From Chloroflexota bacterium (GTDB lineage Bacteria; Chloroflexota; Anaerolineae; UBA2200): a stretch of 64,000 nt of DNA. The position numbers and the translations under genes were made by a program. The stretch covers positions 62,001 through 126,000 of the forward strand of contig JAUWJD010000001.1 of assembly GCA_030607875.1 (NCBI GenBank). The letters are read 5' to 3'. Shown here piece by piece: positions 36,206 through 43,561 of this stretch (its first letter is position 1; every line of letters starts with the position of its first letter). The notes beneath the pieces were generated by a model. It was not told where the DNA came from. It worked only from the letters and a program-made list of their open reading frames with translations, and did no database searches.

Positions 36206-38044
36206 CTACAAACGCTCCTTGACCCTCTCTGCCACTTCCTGATTCATGCTCTTCACCACCGCCAGCTCCTCGACAGAGGCCTCGCGGATGGCATCCAGCG
36301 AGCCGAAATGCTTGAGCAGCGCCTGGCGGCGTCTGGGGCCAATTCCTGGGATCTCGTCCAGCGCGGAAGCCAACCCCTTCTTCTTCCGCAGCCGGCGATG
36401 GTAGGTTATGGCAAAGCGATGCGCCTCGTCGCGCACGCGCTGCAGCAGATAGAGCCCTTCCGAGTCACGTGGCAGCAGCACTGGCTTGGAGCGGCCGGGC
36501 AGGAACACCTCTTCGCGCTTCTTGGCCAGCCCAATGGCCGGGATGTGCTCCACACCCGACTCGGCCATCGCCTCAAGCGCCGCATTCAACTGCCCTTTGC
36601 CCCCATCCACAATCACCAGATCCGGAAGTATCCCCCAGCTTGACTGCTCATCAGATGGTTGTTGCTCCCTGCTCCCTACTCTCCTAAACCGCCGGCGCAG
36701 TACCTCCTGCAGCATGGCATAGTCGTCTGCCCCTTGCACCGTCTTGATGCGGAAACGCCTGTAGTCGCTCTTGCGCGGCACGCCCTTGGCAAAGACCACC
36801 ATGCTGCCCGTGGCTGCTCGGCCCTGGATGTTGGAGATGTCGTAGCATTCGATGCGCGTTGGTGCTTCGTCCAGCTTCAGATACTTCCGCAGCTCATCCA
36901 GCGCCGTCACCTGCCGCGCTTCATCCGCCGCCCATTCCGCCCGCAGTTGCGCCAGGGTCTCCGCCGCGTTCTCCGCCACCATCTGTATCAACGCGCGCCC
37001 TCTGCCGCGGCGTGGTACGCGGATAGCCACCTTAGTGCCGCGCTTCTGGCGCAGCCAGCTCTCAATGACCATAGCCTCGTCAATGTTATGCTGCAAGAGG
37101 ATAGCAGAAGGGATGGATGCCGCCTTGTCGTAGAACTGCTTGACGAAGGAGGTCATGATTTCCTGCGAGTCCTTGTCTTGCGTGCCAGTCAGAACAAAGT
37201 ACTCACGGCCAATTAGCTTGCCGCCACGGATGAAGAATGCCTGCACGCAGGCCTGGCCATCCCCACGGGCAAAAGCGATCACGTCCTCGTCATTCCTGGC
37301 GGCAAAGACGATCCTTTGCTTCTCGATCACTGTCTGCAGTGCTTGAATCTGGTCACGCAGAGCTGCGGCGCGCTCGAAATCCAGCGCATGCGCAGCCTCC
37401 TCCATTTGCTTCCGCAAGTCGCGAATAATGCGTTCCTGCCTGCCCTCCAGGAAGAGGATAATCTGCTCGATCAGCGCACGGTACTCTTCTTCAGAGATGG
37501 CGCCGATGCAGGGCCCAGCACAGCGGCCAATGTGATAGTAGAGGCAGGGACGCCGGTCCTGGCCAGTGATCTCACGCTTGCAGGTCACGTAGGGAAAGAG
37601 CTTGCGCAGCAGCTCCATGGTCTGGCGCACCGCCTTGGATGATGTATAGGGCCCAAAATAGCGTGCGCCATCGTTGTGCATGCGGCGTACCGTGTAGATG
37701 CGCGGGAAGTCATCCTGCACGCTGATCTTGATGTAGGGATAGCGCTTGTCATCTTTGAGGCGGACATTATACCGCGGGCGATACCTCTTGATCAGGTTGC
37801 ATTCGAGGATCAGTGCTTCCAGTTCCGAGCCGGTAACGATAAACTCGAAATCGGCAATGTGTTCCACCAGGCGGCGCAATTTAGGCGTCTGTCCATTGGA
37901 GGCACGAAAATAGGAACGGACGCGGTTGCGCAGGTGGACGGCCTTGCCCACGTAAATGACCTGGCCTGCAGCGTCCTTCATCAAGTAGACGCCAGGCTTG
38001 GCCGGCAGAGAACCCAGTCGCTCCTTAAGCTGCGCCCGCTCCAT
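36206..38044 (-). CDS. uvrC: UvrC, excinuclease ABC subunit C
   Basis: 612 residues from ATG 38044, which follows AGGAGTCC; a longer in-frame start inside the upstream gene is not needed. Domains: GIY-YIG nuclease (KPGVYLMKDA and VIYVGKAVHLRNR), a Cys-containing region (CLYYHIGRCAGPCIG), UVR motif (about 200-235), RNase H-like nuclease (ECYDISNIQG, LVIVDGGKGQLNAAL) and C-terminal helix-hairpin-helix (DEIPGIGPRRRQALLKHFG). UvrC makes both incisions in nucleotide excision repair. A short hydrophilic insertion, GSREQQPSDEQSSWG, sits just before the second nuclease motif. Confidence 0.96.
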   Translation of the reverse strand: MERAQLKERLGSLPAKPGVYLMKDAAGQVIYVGKAVHLRNRVRSYFRASNGQTPKLRRLVEHIADFEFIVTGSELEALILECNLIKRYRPRYNVRLKDDKRYPYIKISVQDDFPRIYTVRRMHNDGARYFGPYTSSKAVRQTMELLRKLFPYVTCKREITGQDRRPCLYYHIGRCAGPCIGAISEEEYRALIEQIILFLEGRQERIIRDLRKQMEEAAHALDFERAAALRDQIQALQTVIEKQRIVFAARNDEDVIAFARGDGQACVQAFFIRGGKLIGREYFVLTGTQDKDSQEIMTSFVKQFYDKAASIPSAILLQHNIDEAMVIESWLRQKRGTKVAIRVPRRGRGRALIQMVAENAAETLAQLRAEWAADEARQVTALDELRKYLKLDEAPTRIECYDISNIQGRAATGSMVVFAKGVPRKSDYRRFRIKTVQGADDYAMLQEVLRRRFRRVGSREQQPSDEQSSWGILPDLVIVDGGKGQLNAALEAMAESGVEHIPAIGLAKKREEVFLPGRSKPVLLPRDSEGLYLLQRVRDEAHRFAITYHRRLRKKKGLASALDEIPGIGPRRRQALLKHFGSLDAIREASVEELAVVKSMNQEVAERVKERL

Positions 38045-38060
38045 GAGGACTCCTACACGA

Positions 38061-38621
38061 TCACGCGCGAGCGCGGCTGCGGCTCCATGAGCGCAGGATG
38101 AGCCAGACCCCAACCGCGATGAGCATCAGCGCGACGATAGGCACCAGAATGGACAGGAGGGAGATGACAGCAGAAGTGATGTCCTCAATAGTGCTGACCA
38201 CCGGATTCGCGGTGCCGGCAGTCGTTGCGGTGACCAGGGGCCTGGCCGTGGCTTTCACAGCGTGCACTGTGCCCGCGACCAGGATGCCGCAGATCAAGGC
38301 CAGGACGGGATGAACGTCACTGATGACGTTGCTGCTGGCAGCGAATAGTATCGCGCCAGCGGCGGGACGCACCAGTGTCTGAAGGACGTCATTGATGGTA
38401 TCCACGGCAGGAATCTTATCCACCAGCACCTCGATCACCGTGAGCACGGCGAGCGCAGCAATGACCCAGCCACTGGTCAGGGCATTGAATGGCGCATTGA
38501 GATGGAGGAGATCGGTGAAGCGCGCGATCAAGGCCACGATAAACAGGGGCAGATAGGCATTCAGGCCTGCGGAGGCCGAAAGCCCAAAGCTGGTAATGAT
38601 GTTAGAGAGAGCTTCAACCAT
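38061..38621 (-). CDS. DUF4126 membrane protein
   Basis: 186 residues. The N-terminus has the DUF4126 pattern SFGLSASAGLNAYLPLFIVA, then KIPAVDTINDVLQTLVRPAAG and GILVAGTVHAVKATARP. Four or five membrane helices are likely. Function unknown. The gene runs to 17 bp before uvrC and should be co-transcribed with it. Confidence 0.85.
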   Translation of the reverse strand: MVEALSNIITSFGLSASAGLNAYLPLFIVALIARFTDLLHLNAPFNALTSGWVIAALAVLTVIEVLVDKIPAVDTINDVLQTLVRPAAGAILFAASSNVISDVHPVLALICGILVAGTVHAVKATARPLVTATTAGTANPVVSTIEDITSAVISLLSILVPIVALMLIAVGVWLILRSWSRSRARA

Positions 38622-38665
38622 GCTGCACTTCCTTGGTCCCGTGCTGTACCACTGACTGTGGGCAA

Positions 38666-38694
38666 ATTATAGCACGAACTTGGCGGCAAAGCAA
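38666..38694 (-). promoter_or_regulatory. Promoter of the DUF4126-uvrC unit
   Basis: Minus strand: -35 TTGCTT (38694-38689), 17-bp spacer, -10 TATAAT (38671-38666) with upstream TG (extended -10). The leader to the start codon at 38621 is short. Confidence 0.65.
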
Positions 38695-38925
38695 TGCGGA
38701 TTGATTGATGGCACTCCTTCAAGAAGTTTAACAATACACAAATTGCACCAACAGGGACGACCCACACGAAAGAAATCGCCAGCAAGCCACAACAAGTAGT
38801 AGCAAACAGCATTAGACCACAATATGTAGGAGCACTTGCAAATAGCTGTTATGCTCTTTGACAGGCTCACCTGTCTTTCTCCAAGTCAGAAGCAAGCCTG
38901 TTTCTGCCCCGACGCCTTTTTGTGC
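38695..38925. other. Intergenic region between divergent promoters
   Basis: AT-richer stretch without recognisable gene. It holds a small perfect inverted repeat GACAGG-CTCA-CCTGTC (38860-38875) of unknown meaning, possibly a regulator site. Confidence 0.4.
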
Positions 38926-38931
38926 TATAAT
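38926..38931 (+). promoter_or_regulatory. Extended -10 of the site-2 protease gene
   Basis: TGCTATAAT (38923-38931) is an extended -10 element about 55 bp before the start codon. No good -35 hexamer is seen at 17 bp. Confidence 0.5.
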
Positions 38932-38985
38932 CCAATTGCGCTGCCACCCGCGCAGGGCTGGCAGGCTGGGGAGGGAGATCAATCG

Positions 38986-39633
38986 GTGGACATGCAGAGT
39001 TTCATCGCTGGCGCATTGGGCTTCTTGCTCGCGCTGGTCGTACACGAGTCCTTTCACGCCTGGGTCGCGGATCGATTGGGTGATCCGACCGCCAGATATC
39101 TGGGCCGGATTTCACTGAACCCTTTGGTGCATCTGGATCCCGTGGGCGCCGTGATGATGTTTATCGCCGCCACAACGGGGCGGGGTATTGGCTGGGGCAA
39201 GCCAGTGCCCGTCAATCCGCTCAATCTGCGCTATGGGCCACGAATTGGCATGGGCATCGTATCCTTTGCCGGGCCGTTCGCCAACCTGCTCACGGCAGCT
39301 CTGTTCGGTCTGCCCCTCCGCCTGGGCCTGCGCCTACCGGGCACGCTGTCGCTGCTGTTCCTAAACGTGATGTTTATCAATATCGGCTTTGCTGTTTTCA
39401 ACCTGATTCCCTTGCCACCACTGGATGGCTATGGCGTCCTGCAGGGCATCCTGGCCAGCATACGTGGGCCTACCAGCTATCGCTTGTCCCAGAACTTGGG
39501 AGCTCTGGAGCGGCAAGGGCCCTTCCTGCTTTTGTTCCTGATTCTGGTTGATCAGCAATTGGGTCTTAATCTGCTGGGACGGTTCATGAACCCATTGGTG
39601 GCGTTCTTCGGCAGGTGGATATTGGGCTTCTAG
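38986..39633 (+). CDS. Site-2 protease family protein (peptidase M50)
   Basis: 215 residues from GTG 38986 (GGGAGGGAGATC upstream); ATG 38992 is also possible. The zinc site HExxH is in VVHESFHAWVADRLGD at the N-terminus, and the third ligand motif is in FNLIPLPPLDGYGVLQG (about 140-156), both in membrane segments. Family members cut transmembrane substrates such as anti-sigma factors or pheromones; this short form has no PDZ domain. The HD gene overlaps its end by 19 bp. Confidence 0.9.
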   Translation: MDMQSFIAGALGFLLALVVHESFHAWVADRLGDPTARYLGRISLNPLVHLDPVGAVMMFIAATTGRGIGWGKPVPVNPLNLRYGPRIGMGIVSFAGPFANLLTAALFGLPLRLGLRLPGTLSLLFLNVMFINIGFAVFNLIPLPPLDGYGVLQGILASIRGPTSYRLSQNLGALERQGPFLLLFLILVDQQLGLNLLGRFMNPLVAFFGRWILGF

Positions 39634-40262
39634 TCTTGCGTCCCCGCTACCGTGTCCAGCAGTTTGTAGCCAAACTGAGACGCCAGGAGCTCATCGGGGA
39701 GGCAGCGCTGACACCGTACCTGAGCAGCGCTCAAATCGCCCTGTTTCAGTCCATGCCAGCGTCAGAACAGCGACACGCCTTGGACGTACTGCGCACACTG
39801 CAAAAGGAAGGTCCTTGTGGCGCTACTCTGGCACAGGCTGCGCTGCTCCACGATACTGGCAAGGTCCTGCCGTCTGTTGGGCAGGGCAAAGTCCTGCCAT
39901 CGCTCGGGCAGGGCAAAGTCCTGCCGTCTGCGGAGTCCCGCCCTCCTTTCGGCGGGGTTGGGCAGGGCAAGATCAGGGGACGCGTACATCTTTGGCATAG
40001 GGTAGCCAAGGTCTTGCTGCAGGCGATTCACCCAGCGCTCTTGCACCGCCTGGCAGTGGACGAACCTAACAGTTGGCATTATCCATTCTTCATTCTGCTG
40101 CACCACGCTGCATGTGGAGCGGAACTGGCCGCAACGGCCGGTACAGACCCACTGGCAGTAGCGCTCATCCGCTGGCATCACACCGCACCAGAAGAGAGCG
40201 ACCTGGACACCAGGGGGCGGGCCCTGCTCGCCGCGCTGCGGTCAGCAGACGAGCAAACCTGA
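39615..40262 (+). CDS. HD-domain phosphohydrolase-like protein with in-frame repeat insertion
   Basis: 215 residues from a GTG overlapping the protease gene; a TTG at 39637 is an alternative. The HD core is visible as ALLHDTGK (His-Asp, about 77-84), followed after an insert by RVHLWHRVAKVLLQAI, FFILLHHAACGAELA and IRWHHT. HD proteins hydrolyse phosphate esters, often nucleotides; the substrate is unknown. Between LLHDTGK and IRGRVHLW there are 36 extra residues encoded by a 27-bp tandem repeat (39858-39965). Removing them restores a continuous HD helix junction (DTGK-IRG). Whether the protein still works is uncertain. Confidence 0.75.
   Translation: MDIGLLVLRPRYRVQQFVAKLRRQELIGEAALTPYLSSAQIALFQSMPASEQRHALDVLRTLQKEGPCGATLAQAALLHDTGKVLPSVGQGKVLPSLGQGKVLPSAESRPPFGGVGQGKIRGRVHLWHRVAKVLLQAIHPALLHRLAVDEPNSWHYPFFILLHHAACGAELAATAGTDPLAVALIRWHHTAPEESDLDTRGRALLAALRSADEQT
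39858..39965 (+). repeat. 27-bp tandem repeat inside the HD gene
   Basis: Units start GGCAAGGTCCTGCCGTC and end GGGCAG: 39858-39884, 39885-39911, and 39912-39965. The third unit is split by an extra 27 bp that contains the hairpin CCCGCC-CTCCTTTC-GGCGGG. The total is 108 bp, a multiple of three, so the frame is kept (amino-acid unit GKVLPSxGQ). Confidence 0.9.
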
Positions 40263-40273
40263 GTTTTGCTCCT

Positions 40274-40516
40274 ACAGGGTACTGCGTCAACCGTTCGTGC
40301 TCTGCGTGCCCTGGCTGTGCATGTGCTCTGCATGCCCCGTGGGCACCTGCGGGCGACGGGCGGCCGCCGAAAGGTCTTGGCGCAGACAAGGCCGAAGGCG
40401 ACAGCCGAAGGATCCCGCACCGACGGGATGGCTCGACGGGATTGCTAAACTCGGGCAGTCGTTGATATGTGATAATCGATCCAAAGGGGTTTAGCAACCT
40501 TCGGTGCACAAAGCAG
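40274..40516 (+). repeat. Dispersed intergenic repeat, copy B (243 bp)
   Basis: Starts ACAGGGTACTGCGTCAACC and ends CGGTGCACAAAGCAG. The right part holds the core palindrome, ATTGCTAAACTC ... GGGGTTTAGCAACC, that also makes up copy C. The left part is an insertion that includes GCCGAAAGGTCTTGGCG, as in copies A and D. It fills the gap between the HD gene and tyrA and ends 12 bp before the tyrA start. Confidence 0.75.
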
Positions 40517-40528
40517 TAGGAGAATAGC

Positions 40529-41506
40529 ATGACCTTCAGAACAACGGTCGTTGGATTGGGTCTGGTCGGCAGCTCCATCGGACTGGCCCTCAAGGGAACC
40601 GGCGCAGAGTTTGAAATCGTCGGCCACGACAAGGATAGTAACGCCGCCAAGCGCGCCTACAAGAGTGGCTGCGTGGATCGCACCGAGTGGAACTTGATCA
40701 ACGCTTGCGACGGTGCCGATTTGATCGTTATCAGCACGCCGCTGGCCGGCGTCAAGAGCACGTTGGCAGCCATTGGGCAGGACCTCAAGGCCGGGGCCGT
40801 GGTTACGGACACTGCCAGGCTCAAAGTCCCCGTGCTCAACTGGGCTCGCGAGTCCCTGCCCGATACAGTACACTTTGTCGGGGGGCATCCCATCTATGCG
40901 CCGCGATCCTTCTGGCAGAGCAGCAGGGAAATGGTTCTCCAGCCCGAAACGCCCAGCACCGAGCTGCTTGCTGGGGCGATCTACTGCCTGACACCTGGCA
41001 CGGACACGCCACCCGAAGCCCTGCGGGCCGTCGCAGACCTGGCGCAAGCAGTGGGGGCAAAACCCTACTATCTCGACGCCGAGGAGCATGACGGGCTCGT
41101 CGCGGCTGTGGAAGGACTGCCGCTGCTCCTGGCCGCAGTTCTGCAGGTCATGGCCCGCAAGAGCCGATCGTGGCGCGAGATGATCCGGCTATCCGGCGCA
41201 GATTTCGCCAGCGTGACCCAATTGCTGGCCGGCGATGCGACAGATTTGACCAAACGGCTCACTCTGAATGCCCCCAATAGCCGCCGTTGCATCGACACCT
41301 TCTTGGGCGAGCTAACGCACCTTCGTGAGCTTGTAGCCAGTGAAGACAGTGAGGCGTTGCAGGAATTCTTCACCGGCGCACTGGAAACTCGTGAGGGATG
41401 GACACGCAAGCAGTTTGAGGGCGAGTCGGTTGATTACAGCGGCATTGATGTGACCCGCATGATGTTCGGTGACATGTTCAGACCGCGTAGGCAAAAGGAC
41501 GAGTAA
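40529..41506 (+). CDS. tyrA: Prephenate/arogenate dehydrogenase
   Basis: 325 residues. An N-terminal Rossmann domain with VGLGLVGSSIGLALKG (about 7-22) binds NAD(P). Family landmarks are DLIVISTPLAGV, VVTDTARLKVPVL and HFVGGHPIYAP. The C-terminal helical dimer domain follows (AVGAKPYYLDAEEHDGLVAA, GLPLLLAAVLQ). The enzyme makes 4-hydroxyphenylpyruvate or tyrosine. No ACT or chorismate mutase domain is fused. RBS AGTAGGAG lies close to the end of repeat copy B. Confidence 0.9.
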   Translation: MTFRTTVVGLGLVGSSIGLALKGTGAEFEIVGHDKDSNAAKRAYKSGCVDRTEWNLINACDGADLIVISTPLAGVKSTLAAIGQDLKAGAVVTDTARLKVPVLNWARESLPDTVHFVGGHPIYAPRSFWQSSREMVLQPETPSTELLAGAIYCLTPGTDTPPEALRAVADLAQAVGAKPYYLDAEEHDGLVAAVEGLPLLLAAVLQVMARKSRSWREMIRLSGADFASVTQLLAGDATDLTKRLTLNAPNSRRCIDTFLGELTHLRELVASEDSEALQEFFTGALETREGWTRKQFEGESVDYSGIDVTRMMFGDMFRPRRQKDE

Positions 41507-41510
41507 GGCC

Positions 41511-42806
41511 GTGGCACAGCACTCAAGTTCGGGTTGCAACATGGCCCCGGCCAACGGATGCCGGGACATGGCCCCGTCTAACAAAGGCCGGGACATGGCC
41601 AGGAAAACCTATCATGTGCTGATGATCGCACCAACTTCCTTCTTTGCGGACTATGGATGCCACGTGCGAATCCTGGAGGAGACACGCATTCTGCAGCAGT
41701 TGGGCAACCAGGTGACCATTTGCACCTATCACAATGGACGGGACGTGGCTGATTTGGACATCCGACGTACCATGCCCATTCCGTGGCGTACAGACTACGA
41801 GGTAGGATCTTCGCGGCACAAGATAGTCTTTGATGTCCTGCTGTTGCTGAAGGCGCTCGCAGTCGCGGGCCAGGTCAAGCCAGATGTGGTGCATGGACAT
41901 CTACACGAAGGGGCGCTCATCGGTTACATGGTGAGCAAGCTAACGGGCCTGCCGCTGGTGTTTGATTTTCAGGGAAGCATGACCAGCGAAATGATCGACC
42001 ACCATTTCTTGAATCCCAAAGGGGCATTCTACCCGCTGGCGCGTTGGATAGAACAAGTGATTGTACGACTGCCCTCGGCTATCATCACCAGTTCACAGCA
42101 CGCGGAACAGCTGTTAACAAATGACTTCCATTGCCCACCTGACAGGATCACTGCCATCCCGGATTCCGTTAACGCTGACTTTTTTGCTCCGAGGCAGTCA
42201 GACCAGAAATCAAAATCCCTAAAGGCCCGGCTGTGCATTCCGCCAGAGCGTCAGGTAGTGGTTTACCTGGGATTGCTGGCTGAATGGCAGGGTACCGGCT
42301 TGCTGCTGCAAGCGGCCGCACAACTGGTTGTCCGGCGTCCCAACGTCCACTTCCTGATCATGGGCTTTCCTGCAGTAGAGACCTATCGCCGGCAGGCGCA
42401 AGAACTCGGGCTGGGCAACCACGTTACCTTCACCGGCAAGATTCCGTATGACCAGGCACCACGCTTTCTGGCCCTCGGCGATGTAGCGGTTGCCCCCAAG
42501 ACCTCAGCAACTGAGGGCAGCGGCAAACTGCTCAATTACATGGCTATGGCCTTGCCGGCAGTTGCTTTCGACGCGCCGGTCAGCCGCGAGTATCTGGACA
42601 ACTTTGGGGCATACGCACAGCCAAGCGATGCCGCCTCTCTGGCCGAGGCTCTGGAAACCTTGTTGGTCGATCGAGAGAGAGCCAAAGCTCTCGGCCAAGC
42701 CCTGCGGCAGCGGGCTATCGAGCGCTATTCGTGGACTGCGGCGGGCGAGAGGATCATGGACGTATACGACCGCGTGTTTACTGCTTCGTGCACCGAAGGT
42801 TGCTAA
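41511..42806 (+). CDS. GT4-family glycosyltransferase
   Basis: About 431 residues from GTG 41511, 5 bp after tyrA. Three further in-frame ATGs at 41541, 41568 and 41595 lie exactly 27 bp apart in a tandem repeat; the conserved part begins at the last one (MARKTYHVLMIAPTSFFAD). GT-B fold: acceptor side with VVHGHLHEGALIGYMV, donor side with QVVVYLGLLAEWQGTGLLL, VTFTGKIPYDQAPRFLA and the nucleotide-sugar site EGSGKLLNYMAMALPAVAF. It transfers a sugar to an unknown acceptor. The last residues and the TAA stop are encoded by repeat copy C. Confidence 0.85.
   Translation: MAQHSSSGCNMAPANGCRDMAPSNKGRDMARKTYHVLMIAPTSFFADYGCHVRILEETRILQQLGNQVTICTYHNGRDVADLDIRRTMPIPWRTDYEVGSSRHKIVFDVLLLLKALAVAGQVKPDVVHGHLHEGALIGYMVSKLTGLPLVFDFQGSMTSEMIDHHFLNPKGAFYPLARWIEQVIVRLPSAIITSSQHAEQLLTNDFHCPPDRITAIPDSVNADFFAPRQSDQKSKSLKARLCIPPERQVVVYLGLLAEWQGTGLLLQAAAQLVVRRPNVHFLIMGFPAVETYRRQAQELGLGNHVTFTGKIPYDQAPRFLALGDVAVAPKTSATEGSGKLLNYMAMALPAVAFDAPVSREYLDNFGAYAQPSDAASLAEALETLLVDRERAKALGQALRQRAIERYSWTAAGERIMDVYDRVFTASCTEGC
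41541..41594 (+). repeat. 27-bp tandem repeat with three phased ATG codons
   Basis: Units ATGGCCCCGG...GCCGGGAC at 41541-41567 and 41568-41594, followed by a third ATGGCC at 41595. Each unit offers an in-frame start codon for the glycosyltransferase. No Shine-Dalgarno site is obvious before any of them. Confidence 0.85.
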
Positions 42807-42872
42807 ACTCCTTTGGCTCGATTATCACGTGAAAGCGACTGCCTAAGTTTAGGAATCGACGCAGTACCCTGT
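42781..42872 (-). repeat. Dispersed intergenic repeat, copy C (92 bp, uninterrupted core)
   Basis: Read on the minus strand it starts ACAGGGTACTGCGTCGATTC and ends CGGTGCACGAAGCAG. The inner part is CTAAACT ... AGTTTAG, a palindrome around GATAATCGAG. It lacks the long insertion of copies A and B, so it may be the basic form. It provides the stop codon of the upstream glycosyltransferase. Confidence 0.8.
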
Positions 42873-42912
42873 GAGCGGTAAGAACGAACGCAGCATACGA
42901 ACGGAGTGTTTG

Positions 42913-43536
42913 GTGTCAACAACGAAGGTTCAAATCCACCCCACAGCCGAGGTTTCTCCCCTGGCCAGCATCGGCCAGGGGACGAGGATATGGCACCAGG
43001 CACAGGTCCGAGAGAGGGCCCAGATTGGCGAGTCGTGCATCATTGGCAAAGGTGTCTACGTCGACTTGAACGTGATGATCGGAAACCGGGTCAAGATACA
43101 GAACGGCGCATCCATTTATCACGGCGTGACGATTGAGGACGGTGTCTTCATCGGTCCTCACGCCTGTCTGACCAACGACAAGCTCCCGCGGGCTATCACC
43201 CCTGAAGGGCAATTGAAGCAGGACGCGGACTGGGAGGTAGGCAAGACCCTCATACAGTACGGCGCTTCGATTGGGGCAGGAGCGATCATCTTGCCCGGCA
43301 TCACGGTGGGAAGGTTTGCCCTAGTAGGCGCCGGTGCAGTAGTGACCAAAGACGTCGTGGCGCACGGTCTGGTTGTGGGCAATCCAGCCAGGCTGGTAGG
43401 CTTTGTGTGCATGTGCGGCCACCAGCTTGTCGAAGCCAGCGAGACCCAGACCCTTAGGGTTGAGAAACACACCCTGAGGGTCTCTCGGCACTTTTCCTGC
43501 TCCCACTGTGGGCGCAAGTATTCATTCTATACATGA
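42913..43536 (+). CDS. LbH-type N-acetyltransferase (WbpD-like) with zinc ribbon
   Basis: 207 residues from GTG 42913 (GGAG 7 nt upstream). Hexapeptide repeats of a left-handed beta helix run through about residues 10-140 (IGESCIIGKGVYVDLNVMIG, GASIGAGAIILPGITVGRFA), with GPHACLTNDKLPRA as in UDP-2-acetamido-3-amino-dideoxyglucuronate acetyltransferases. The C-terminus adds CMCG and CSHCGRKY, a likely zinc ribbon. It probably acetylates an amino sugar nucleotide for surface polysaccharide. Confidence 0.88.
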   Translation: MSTTKVQIHPTAEVSPLASIGQGTRIWHQAQVRERAQIGESCIIGKGVYVDLNVMIGNRVKIQNGASIYHGVTIEDGVFIGPHACLTNDKLPRAITPEGQLKQDADWEVGKTLIQYGASIGAGAIILPGITVGRFALVGAGAVVTKDVVAHGLVVGNPARLVGFVCMCGHQLVEASETQTLRVEKHTLRVSRHFSCSHCGRKYSFYT

Positions 43537-43561
43537 AAATCGCGATTCCAGGAGATAGTAC

